This document shows, piece by piece, positions 23,442 through 33,800 of a stretch of DNA of 43,453 bases; within the stretch, counting starts at the first letter, position 1; every line of letters begins with the position of its first letter. This stretch comes from Beroe ovata (Eukaryota; Ctenophora; Nuda; Beroida; Beroidae), in contig CAMPET010000265.1 of assembly GCA_946803715.1 (NCBI GenBank), positions 1 through 43,453 of the forward strand. The letters are read 5' to 3'. Below the pieces are notes generated by a model. It did no database searches. It was not told where the DNA came from and saw only the letters and a program-made list of their open reading frames with translations. The position numbers were made by a program, and so were the translations under genes.

Positions 23442-23812
23442 ATTGAAATTGAAACTCGCATATATTCATATTGATCAAGACATACGGGAGCCGATGCGAC
23501 AAACTGCAATTCGGGGCAGTTCTCAACTCGAACTGTTAAAACTATGCTCACGAAGTGCGTAATTATTCCATTGTAGCATTACTTGTGGAGCAAGTGTAAG
23601 TGTAAGCAATTGCATGATGTGGATAGAAACGTGAGGAGGACAAAACGTCGTTCCTGTCTCTGTGTAGTGCGTACCTTTGTGATTGTCTGTGTACTGTTGA
23701 GATTGTATTGGACACCACATTATAATACGCCCCTTTCGGCAAATAAAAGGGCTCCTATAACTATACACACCTTTAGTTCCTATTACAATACATACGTAAT
23801 ACCTATTCAGTA

Positions 23813-24520
23813 CACTCAGTTTTTTTTCTATAAAAAACTCTATAAGAAACTGATCCTAGGATTTCTGAAAATTTAAGAAACTTAGCCTAGGATCCTGGAA
23901 AAATTAAGAAACTCCGTTGATAATTCTATCAACAGAAAACGTCTGGCACCTGGGGGCTGCGCCCCCAGACCCCCGCCCCTTCACTTTTTTTTATTTTGTA
24001 GAGTTTTACTTCTATTCCAACAGCTGTACAGCCAATGACAGGAATCGAAGGATTCAAGTTATCAAGCCAGTGACGGTTAAGGAAGTGTTATCCATACTTT
24101 ATTCGCCCGAGACTTCGCTGCAATGGGCAGCTCCTCATTTAACCCTCCCGCACAGTTTCCTGTACGCTCGGCTGAGTGAACCGTTGGGCTGCATAGGCTT
24201 GAGCTAAATCTCTCACCCTTAGCTGAGTGGTGCGGTGGCCGGGACTCGAACTCAGGATCTTTCGATCGAAAGTCCAATGTCCATACCACTAAGCCACTCA
24301 CCGTATACCACACATCTGCCACTTCTGATAGGCATTTTGAGATCATCGATGGTATAGACTACTAAATTTAGTACAACTATGTTGACTCAAGTAAATTTCG
24401 AAAATTGCTATAGGATACAGAAATAAGAAACTGTTAGGAAACTTGTAGGCTCAAAATCGCGGAAAAATAAGAAACCTCTAGCCTAGGATTTTGATGAGCT
24501 TCTTATAAAAAAACTGAGTG
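23813..24520. mobile_element. Inverted-repeat-bounded insertion carrying a tRNA-like unit
   Basis: The ends cactcagttttttttctataa… and …ttataaaaaaactgagtg are inverted copies. Further in, both ends share cctagga/taagaaac motifs in opposite orientation. The roughly 700-bp interior holds a perfect hairpin ctgggggctgcgcccccag (23947-23965) followed by acccccgcccctt, and a tRNA-like sequence near the right side. No transposase is encoded. It is best read as a non-autonomous DNA element with a nested SINE-like or tRNA-derived unit. Confidence 0.6.
24231..24302 (-). tRNA. tRNA-like sequence, probably tRNA-derived SINE head or tRNA pseudogene
   Basis: On the minus strand there is a box A (tggcttagtggt, about 24296-24285) and a box B (gagttcgagtccc, about 24253-24241) spaced as in a Pol III internal promoter. 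It is followed by ccggccaccgcacca, whose CCACCGC pairs imperfectly (about 5 of 7) with the 5' acggtga. The anticodon arm (ttggactttcgatcgaaaga) does not fold cleanly, so no isotype is assigned. Its place inside an inverted-repeat insertion favours a SINE or pseudogene. Confidence 0.5.
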
Positions 24521-24975
24521 AATAGTCGCTGTTTTTGAATAGTGTTATACAGTGGGTGGGCACTGGGTATTACCAAGTAACACACACATCAAGTACACGC
24601 TGTCACCAGATTGGGATACACATAGGTTATGAGTGATGATAAGTCAATTCGGCAGTATATCTTATGTTGAGTATAATTATGAAATATGATACCTACGCGG
24701 GTTCCTTCCATTGCAAATAAAGAGTACTTTGTTTTGTCGACTTTTGGTATTTTCGTTTTCATATCAGTTATCTGCCACATCGTACGAGCGAATTTCGTCG
24801 ATACCCATACTTTCGTAAGCGGTGTCGAAAATTTGTATACTGTAATCGACATGTACGCTCATACAAACCACTTTTTGACACTGTTCAATTGAATAGTGAT
24901 TATCGATTTTCTATATCTGAACACTTTTTCTTGAATTAGAAAGCAGCTTATGAGCTTTCGGGAAACCGAAAACAA

Positions 24976-27351
24976 ATGGGATCTATCCTTTTACTACTCT
25001 GCATCATCAACGCATGGTCTGGCTTGGTTTCAGCTGATGATATTAGGAGTTGGTACTTCACAGAAACACTTTCCTCGAATTTGGTAGAGAAAACGATCAC
25101 CCCGAGTCCTAGGGATAAGACAACATCCATATTTAAGTTGACCTGTAACTGTGAATCAGGAAATATGGAAGATCACGTTCAGTTTAACCTCATGGGTACC
25201 ACTCCGGGCTCGGTTCCCATCATGTCTGTATCCACAAAGTGTTCAGCAGCTGAAGATAACGTTCATTTCTCACAGCCACAGTTATTTGACAAGACCTATT
25301 CGCTCCATATATCGGGATTCGTAGGGATAACTTATATAGTTCAGCTAGATCTGGACGATACTGACATAGCGATTTCTGAGCAGAAAGGCTCGACGAGTTT
25401 CGTAGTCCCGAGAGGAGATTTAGTTGTCAAAACTTTTGATGTGAGTGGAGCGTTCGTCCAGGATCAAAATTCTTCCCATTATATTTACATTGATGTGACC
25501 GTCGGTTCACCAGACAAATATGTTGATAATACAGATGACTCGGGAAGATTCGTTGGAAAACTTTTCGTTACACAGAGTCCTGCCGAAATGCAAAAGTTTT
25601 ACAGCGACCCTGGTAGTAAAATGTCGGAGTCCATGCAACTATCTTTCACCACATTTGGCAGAATAACAGTGTCGGGCGCATCTAGGCCTGCCCTAGCTAG
25701 TGGGATGTGGATTGTTGGAGTATTGCTGGAGCCAGATGGGGACAGGTCCCCGCAACTAGGGGAAACACCCGATTTTGGGCGCCATGTGGCCACTTCAAAG
25801 AGAATTGAGATGTCGGTTGAGATTGTGACAGATTACAACTATTCTAGGCGCATCGGAGTCCTGTTCCTTGTCTCGCTCCTTGGTGTGCTCATTCCTGTGG
25901 TATCCAGACTTGTGTTCGATGCTGGACACCTCGATTTTACCAACATTAGCGCAAAAAGCTGGCTCTTGACCGTAAAAAACTGGTTTTGGTCGGGTAACAA
26001 AGGGGTTACGTACTTCACAGCACTTGTAGCAATAATGTTGATAGTCAGTGCGTTCCAAGTCACGCACGCAAAGCATCGCACTATGGTGGACACGGGGAAT
26101 CGAGACATATGCTACTACAACGAGAAGTGCTTCCGGCCCTATACACCACATTATGATGCGTCAGTGAACGGAATCTCAAGCAATCTACCATTCATGACAC
26201 ACGGCCTTATCCTCATACTTTACTTCTCGATTTGTGAAGCCTACTGTAGGTCCAATGATCACGAGCATTTTGATTATGCAATACCCTATTCTTTCGGCAT
26301 GGCTTTCATTTGCGAGGGCTTTGGATCTCTGATCTATCATATCTGTCCTAGTCAGATTATTTTCCAATTTGACACCCTCTTTATGTTTATCATTTGCATC
26401 ATATCAATCATGGCAATCTACGAGGGATATTCAGTCAGAGATGGAGACATCAGACATTCTGTTATATCCAGACACAAATCAATCAGACCACCTAAAGTCT
26501 TTGCACTGATCATCGGCCCTATATACTTCTTCAATTTCATCGGGAATCTCATTTCCAGTGAAAATGACGGCTCAAAGACGGAAGTTACCATCGCGAAAGC
26601 CGAGGTAACGTGGCAAGGGCTACCGTTTCCATTGATCGTTGTGTTTTATGTGGCATTCTTCCTCTGGTGGATGCTTGTTTTGGGATGGGTTGCCTACAAG
26701 ATATCCTTGTGTCCGTGCGGACCTCGGGACATGCCCGCCCTCCAAGACAGTGCCCCAGGAGTGAAGGAACAAGAAAATGCATTATCATGCTACTCTCTGC
26801 CCGCCAGAACATTCCTCTTTCTGTGCTATGCAACTGTGGTGATAGCCGGCTTTGTCTTGACACTGCAAGAGAAGCTCCCCTTCTCGCTCTACATCCTAGG
26901 CATGCTCGTCATTGCTCTCTTCCTCCTCCTCATCATCTTCTTCACCCCCTCCATTTGGAATATGGTGATGCATTTCCGCCGTGAGGACCGGAGATCAGGG
27001 CAGTCCACCTGCCTCTACGCTTCTCGACAATCCCTTGTCATCTGTGGCATGATCCTGTACCTACTTGCAGCGTGTGGTATCATTGCCATAGCACTGGTCT
27101 TCTTCACCAAGTTTGCCGTTACGGATAAGTCTGTAGCTCCTTGGAAATCCCGGGAGATGAATGGCGGGTGTTTCCTCGACGATTTCTACGATGCTCACGA
27201 TTTCTGGCACCTCCTAGCAAGCTTTGGCTTGATGCTACTAAGTCTGATATGTGCACACATCAGTAAACCGTGCCGAGATTGCTATCTCAGCTACTGCGAG
27301 AGACGCAGTGCTGCTGGTAGACGCACAAGAGGTCAAAGATTCCGCACTTGA
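24976..27351 (+). CDS. SID-1 transmembrane family protein (SIDT1/SIDT2-like), intronless
   Basis: A single ORF of 791 codons, the usual SIDT length, with no introns. It opens with a signal peptide (MGSILLLLCIINAWSGLVSA) and a luminal/extracellular beta-rich domain to about residue 285 with several N-glycosylation sites, followed by about eleven predicted membrane segments. Family signatures: NLPFMTHGLILILYFS, SFGMAFICEGFGSLIYHICP, FQFDTLFMFII, and near the C-terminus DAHDFWHLLAS. The conserved Ser, His and Asp of these motifs are the putative metal site of the CREST superfamily to which SID-1 belongs. Family members mediate dsRNA uptake or trafficking (C. elegans SID-1) and have proposed cholesterol or lipid-hydrolase roles. 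The neighbouring genes are intron-rich, so an intronless copy suggests retroposition or intron loss. The ATG at 24976 directly precedes the signal peptide. Confidence 0.92.
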   Translation: MGSILLLLCIINAWSGLVSADDIRSWYFTETLSSNLVEKTITPSPRDKTTSIFKLTCNCESGNMEDHVQFNLMGTTPGSVPIMSVSTKCSAAEDNVHFSQPQLFDKTYSLHISGFVGITYIVQLDLDDTDIAISEQKGSTSFVVPRGDLVVKTFDVSGAFVQDQNSSHYIYIDVTVGSPDKYVDNTDDSGRFVGKLFVTQSPAEMQKFYSDPGSKMSESMQLSFTTFGRITVSGASRPALASGMWIVGVLLEPDGDRSPQLGETPDFGRHVATSKRIEMSVEIVTDYNYSRRIGVLFLVSLLGVLIPVVSRLVFDAGHLDFTNISAKSWLLTVKNWFWSGNKGVTYFTALVAIMLIVSAFQVTHAKHRTMVDTGNRDICYYNEKCFRPYTPHYDASVNGISSNLPFMTHGLILILYFSICEAYCRSNDHEHFDYAIPYSFGMAFICEGFGSLIYHICPSQIIFQFDTLFMFIICIISIMAIYEGYSVRDGDIRHSVISRHKSIRPPKVFALIIGPIYFFNFIGNLISSENDGSKTEVTIAKAEVTWQGLPFPLIVVFYVAFFLWWMLVLGWVAYKISLCPCGPRDMPALQDSAPGVKEQENALSCYSLPARTFLFLCYATVVIAGFVLTLQEKLPFSLYILGMLVIALFLLLIIFFTPSIWNMVMHFRREDRRSGQSTCLYASRQSLVICGMILYLLAACGIIAIALVFFTKFAVTDKSVAPWKSREMNGGCFLDDFYDAHDFWHLLASFGLMLLSLICAHISKPCRDCYLSYCERRSAAGRRTRGQRFRT

Positions 27352-27853
27352 CGAGGTGAAGTGCGAATCATAGACACAATCGACTGTAACATACTGCTAT
27401 CCAACCATAGAACCAGAACCAGGATTCTTATCGTCATATACTGTTTCCTTAGCAAATGTGACTTATACACAAGCTTGATAATCATCTTTGATGTATTTTT
27501 AGACGTATTTTCGTTTAACTATTTCTACTTTTTTTCAAAATATGTTAAACGTCTTTTCGTTATCGATTTTCTACTTTTAGCAGGTGTCTCATTAAAGTGT
27601 CACGATTTTCACCTCCCTAGATACTATTGTGAAGAAGAATACCAATGGTATTTATCGCACCATATCGGATGGTCGGAGTTAGACAATGTTATACTTACTC
27701 TATCCACTGGTTTCCAGTTCCGTGATGTGCTGCATTGTGGCCAATGTCTTGCTGTAATGCGGCCCCCATAACCGAATCTGCCTCCAGACTTGGAGTGAGG
27801 TCACCCCATTCGCTCAGGTTGTTCGGGTCCTAGGGGGCGGGGGGTTCATAGTA
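27352..27853. other. Convergent 3' flank of the SIDT-like gene and the TUT-like gene
   Basis: Stops of the plus-strand SIDT-like gene (27351) and the minus-strand TUT-like gene (27854) face each other across about 500 bp. An open frame at 27361-27771 has no family resemblance and is probably 3' UTR. Confidence 0.55.
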
Positions 27854-30800
27854 TTACACGCGGGAAGCGAGGGATAATCCATGCGGCCGTATGATGACGA
27901 GTAATTGTGTGGGAGGTGCTGAATGTTGTGCGCACGTGTAGTTGTTTATAAACGGGAATAGGGTACTGACTGGATTGTGGAGGTACTGAGGATTGTGGAA
28001 GAAGTCCGGTTCGTAGTCTCCTGAACAGTCGTCGACCTGCCTCTTGGGACCATATCTGCTGCCCTCTGTGAGGACACCTACAGGAGACATGCAGAAATTG
28101 ATCAGTTATGGATCAGTAATCATGCGCGATCATCACACATATGACACTAGAAAAAGTGAAATGCGCGATACTAAAAAATGAACAGTTGCGATTAACTATA
28201 TCAATATGTCAGTCAAACAATAAGCTACCTCGATCCCTCCAAATTTCTGTTTTCGTTGCTTTCCTCCCAGATCCCGGTTCGGGGGGCGGGGCTTTGATTT
28301 TGGCGGTTTTCACTGTTTTTCGCTTATTGCTGCTTCCAACGCTCGCTGCTTTCGGTTTCTGATCTCCGAAGATATCCTGCCTCACCATACTCTTGCTTTT
28401 CTTCTGCCGGGAATCGTCCCGAGCTTGAGCCGGGACCGGCGTCGTAACCGCACCACCCATAAACTTCATGCGGGGGGCCGGCTGTATCTGAAGGAGCATA
28501 ATATAATCTCATGACATTGTAATATATCCTTGGGCTTCGGCGATAAAACATCAAAATCTTCCGTTCAAAGTGGCTAATCTCAACGATAACTATTTACCAA
28601 ACGTACTTTCTGTGGTTTGGGTACTTCGGCATTCTTCTCCTTTGCCTTTGGCTCATGAGCTTTAGAATCGCTGGTAGTTTTCAAAGTTACGACTTTGATA
28701 TTCTTCGGTTGAGATTGAGAGTCGTCCGCGATTGGGTCGGACCAAGGTATAGGGGGTCTATGCGCAGATGCACCCTCGCACTCCGAACTGGATCTTGTCC
28801 TCCCTTCTTTCCCCCTGCTCTTCTCGGCACACTCACTCACACTCCGCTCACCCCTCTTCCTACTTCCCTGATGATCACGACTCCAAGCAGCCCCAAACTG
28901 GGGTCGTGTATCCTTCCGCGGACCACCGCCACCAGTGGCCCAGCTGCTCCCGTTAGGTGAAACACCCTGTTCCCTCCTTCCCACATCGGATGCATGTAAC
29001 TCTGATCTCCGGCCAGAGTTCTCACTAAAGTACACATCGCTACAGCTGTTACCATGCTGCGTCCTTTTCCCAATTGGGATATCAGGAGGTCCGAGGGCTT
29101 GTCCAATCCAGTTGTTTCGGTCAAAGCAATCTGTGAAAGAGAGTGAGAAAATCACGATAACGTCATCAATGGAGTCCAAATTATCGCACGGGAAGCGGAT
29201 CCCATGTTCCCACGTTGCGTGACCCAACCTGGTGCACCGCGCGCGCGTGGTTTCTACGACTTTTCACTTTCAGTTCACTGAGTAGAATAGGGGCGCGCAA
29301 CGTGTGCACAGAATCGTACCTATTTGTGCCTTTTCTGGAACCTTCCTCCCGCCTCTCTGTTTCTTCTCCGGCGTGAGTCCTAGCTGTTTGCGATTCTGGC
29401 GTCTCTTCGGACATGAGGATGCCAAGTGGCCCGGCTCAGAACAGTTGAAGCACACAATTCGGGGGCACGCTGATCTCGGGTGGTCTCCCTCATTGCAGTT
29501 CGAACACCGGTTCTTGGACGGGCACTCCGAAATGTAGTGGTCCCGGGACCCACAGTTATAACATGCAAAGTTGATCGGAGGGTTGTGCCCGTCCAGGAGG
29601 AAGGCTTTGTCCAGGTAGTACCAAATGTTGAGGTCATTTCGTTGCAGGGGGCCCACCGAGTAACGGAGGTAAGCTTGCCTCATCACAGTCTTGATAACGT
29701 CCATAGTTTTGGGACTGACCTGCAATCAAAGCGACGTAGAAAGTAAGGGTTTCACTCATATCAAATTCACTCATATCAAGACAAACAATACCTGCTTTCC
29801 CAAGTTGTGATCCAGGTTAAAGGGATCCTCAATGTTTATCGACTTGAACCATCGCTTCTCAGTGCAGAGAAGTGGGGCCTTCTGCCGCGGAGCTATCACC
29901 TGTGTCTCGTAATCAAACTCCTGCACACACATAGAGTTTACTACGTGAAATTTAAACCCGGGCAAAATAAGCTGCGCACAATAACTTTTGGAATAACTTT
30001 ATTTTTTGGAAATTAATAATAACTATTGGGATCGAAGGAGACCACAACAGCTTCAGTTCACCTCGTAGTAATATTTGAAGAATCTTAGGGCAAGTAATCC
30101 AACAGGGATGGAGTTATCACAGGGCCAGTCACTCGTCTGTTTGTGTATCTCGGAGTAAAAGTACGTGTCCCAGTTGTCGACAATGTACTCCTCAGACGTG
30201 TGGAGGGGTCGGTTTATTTCCTGGAGAACGGGAATAACGGGCGGTTCTATCTGCTGGAGGAAAAAGATTACCATCATGGTGTACGCGTAGGATGATAAAC
30301 TACCCGTGCTGGCATCCGCGCACTGACACTCCTTCATCACTGACTTCACGAGGATCCCTGAAATATTGGATAATTGCCAACTTATTGCCAACACAACTCA
30401 TTACATTCACATGTGCTCAGGTATACAATACCACAGAACCATACCCAGGTCAGCGACGCGTCGGTCAATCTGCGTGTAAGTCCTAATCAGACGGGTATTA
30501 GCAATAGCTAGCATGTTTCCTACAGCTATATCGCCCGTCAAGTCGTTGTCAATTCTCCTAAACTTGATGATGGGAACACGTGCTTGTAGGATGACATCTT
30601 CCAAAATAAACATCTTGTTGTCTTTGATCTGATGAGAAGGTGATAAGACATGTGACATGCGCAGTTTACAGTAGAGACCAACACGAACAACAATTACAGT
30701 TGATTTGCAAGTCACTTACTCCTAAACTCTCATCTACTCAACCATACTACATACTCTGTTACCATGTAACTAACCCCGTTACCATGTTACCACATCACTG

Positions 30801-33800
30801 ACGTGTGACAGCCTAACTCACCGCTTTTGCTAGCTCCCCGAGCACCGAAGCCGGATCAACTGGTTCCACCTTGGACACATCCAGTGTTATATCCATGTCC
30901 GAGGTGTTGAGAACGAGACCATTTCGGGACGATCCAAACCAGAGGGGTGTTATCTGCGGATCGAGATAACGGACAACAAGCTCCTTCAGCTCCTTGAACA
31001 CCAGCTCTCTCGTGATCTCGTCCTGGGTGGTCAGAGTGTACTTAGTCTGGATCTTCTGGATCATGGATTCCAGCGCACGGACTGCTGACTCGCCGACACT
31101 GTCTATTGGGGGCAGTGCTTCCTGTTGTTTCGGCTGGTGCAGCTGGGTGAAGGGCTCGGGAATGTCATACCTGTGGATGGAACCTATGTCGTTTTCATGG
31201 TCATAATCATATATACGACAAAACATCAGTGGCGTATGAAATGAGAACAGTCCATACATGGAATGAGATCGTGTATGAAATGATAACAGTTCATTACCTT
31301 ACAGCTAGTTCAAATGGAGAGAAGGGGGGTAGGGCTGAAGGGGAGTAGGAAGGGGAAGAGAGACACAGTTCTCTCTTGTGTGGGGTCTCGTAGTAGTGTC
31401 TCATCAACTCGAACACAGACTTGATGTGCTTGGCCACTGGTGTGCGATAGTTGCTAGTATTACCATATTTTGTATCCATTGATTGGCGTGAAGTTTTACC
31501 CCGCATATGAAAGGAGCTACACGTTCTGGATGCAATTCATCAGCAGAGTAAGGGCATCTTGCCAAAATGTACATTGTATTGACTATTGTTATGGTGTAGC
31601 TGTGGTATTGTATGGTGCATAGAAGCCAGGTATTATACCTAAAGTACGCGTCAAACAATGTTTTGACGCGCGGGCACGGCGCGCGCCTTCTCTAATATTG
31701 CGCGCGCGCGCGAAATAAATGAAAATTTGCGCGGATTTCTCATTAAAACTGCCCCCGCGCATTACATAAAATACGGTGCAACCATGTTATAGTGTTATAC
31801 GGTGTGAGGAATTGCCAAACTTTAAAATAAGTCACACTACACAATGACACAAATACATCTGCAAGTTTGCAGTAAGAACAAAGTTGATTTTTCGTAACTC
31901 ACTTTCGCTGTACATCCGACTTTTACCCATTTTCTTGTTCTTCTTCGATTTACTGTGATTCGGTAGGTTGTACAGAACGGCGTTAGGTTGGAATGGATCT
32001 GAAATGCAGCAAGTTGAGAAATGGATCTGAAATGGAGGAAGTTGAGAAATGGATCTGAAATGCAGGAAGTTGAGAAATTAAAACCCCGTTTTGTGACCGA
32101 CGAACAGTCAATTTCCACACCTGTCACAGTATGTTTAATTGCAATAGTCTCAACAGTGAACAGGTAATGCGATGAAATATATATGAATGAAAATGACAGT
32201 AGATATAACTGACTTACGTCACTCGATTGAACAAGAGCGCGTTTCAAATGCGTATATCAAATTCAACAACCGAATGGAGTATAAATGATACACATACATA
32301 TAGGCACATACATTACAATAATCATGAAAACACAATTATATACCTTCGACAAATGCGTACTTGTTAGCACAATCAGTGGCAGGTCTGCAGATACTGATTG
32401 TCTTGCAATCGAAACTGAACTTGGCAAAGAACCGTATCATCTCTTGAAATAGAGCATGGAGTTCCTTGCTGTTCTCAGACTTCCAGCTGTAACACTGCGG
32501 AAGGGAAATGACTGCTGGTCATTAACGAACTCATCTGGCATTGGGTAGATCATACAGTTTCTATGACAAATTCTATAACTGGAAGAATAGGCCGGGATGC
32601 GGTCAGTGATTGTCAATCACACCGTGTTTCACTTATGTTGCAAGCGTTGCTACAGCAACCATAACAACATTATTAACCTGTTACCATAGCAACCAAATAT
32701 TAAATCGTTGCTATAGCAACCAGGGCAGCATTATTAACCTGTTGCTTTGCCCCGGCAAGGTATAGATCGCCCCACTGACTCAACTTCACTCGTTCCTCGT
32801 TAGATGCTGCTTCGAAACATCCATCATTTGTAGACTCATCAGTCGCTGATGCATCTGTTGCTGACGCGTTGTTCACTGATTTATCAACGATTATTGATGT
32901 ATCTCCTCCTGATGACTCATCCGGTAATTCAGTGTTCTCTGTGACGCTGTCACTTGGCATACTTTGATCTGTTGCGTCATCGATCAACGCATGCTGTGCT
33001 GCTTTTGGGCTGCTTGAACTGACAGTCTGGTCTTCAGTGGGACTGGAATGTTGAAATAATGAATTGTGGATATACGATTCCGAATAAAATATCTCTCAAC
33101 TCTCTCAGATCACGATAACGATATATTTCACTCGCGTGCTAATTCTCCTACTGCAGCGACTGCACTTACCAGAATGGACTTGGCTCGTCCCACGCTGAAG
33201 TCAGAGATATGGTATTTGATCCCTGGTTCCAAGGGTCATTTTCGGGCCCTACTTGAGGGTACAAATCATCCACCTTGGCCCTCTTCAGTAGCGTTTCAAC
33301 TTCTTCAACACTCACTTCTTTCTAGTCGTTGCAAGGAAATTAGAAAGGAAATTACATGACTACAGAACAGTCTATCACTACATATCAGATGTAACGAATG
33401 TCACCCGGTTATGAATCGTGTGGAATCACCTGATCTCCCTCCAGCACACGGAACAGACTCTGCCTCAGTATTCCCATGACAACGTTAGCTGAGAAGTTGC
33501 CCATAGCAACCTCATCGCTGGACAGAACACTGCTGTCAAATTTGCTGGGTGAGTCTACCTGGGCCTCTCCTTTAGTCTCAGTTTGAGTGTCTGTCTGTGT
33601 GTCTGTTTGTGGCTCTGCATCCGTTTGTGGATCTGTTTGTGTGACTGTTTGTATGTTACTAGACGCTTTCTCTCTCTCCAACTTTTCCTCTCTGTTCACT
33701 TTGTCCTCTTCAGCCCTGCTCCTGAGATGAAAGTTTACTCCAATTCTGCTCTCATGTTTATAACGGCATGATATTTGCGTACTGAATTACTGAAATTTTC

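Noticed and set aside
24231-24302. Functional tRNA gene
   Set aside because: Acceptor pairing is imperfect and the anticodon arm does not fold; placed in an insertion, so called SINE head or pseudogene.
26610-26984. 124-codon alternate-frame ORF inside the SIDT-like gene
   Set aside because: Overlaps a conserved membrane protein frame and has no family features.
28837-29222. Antisense and alternate-frame ORFs over the TUT C-terminal exons
   Set aside because: Shadows of the CCHC and basic-tail exons in G+C-rich sequence.
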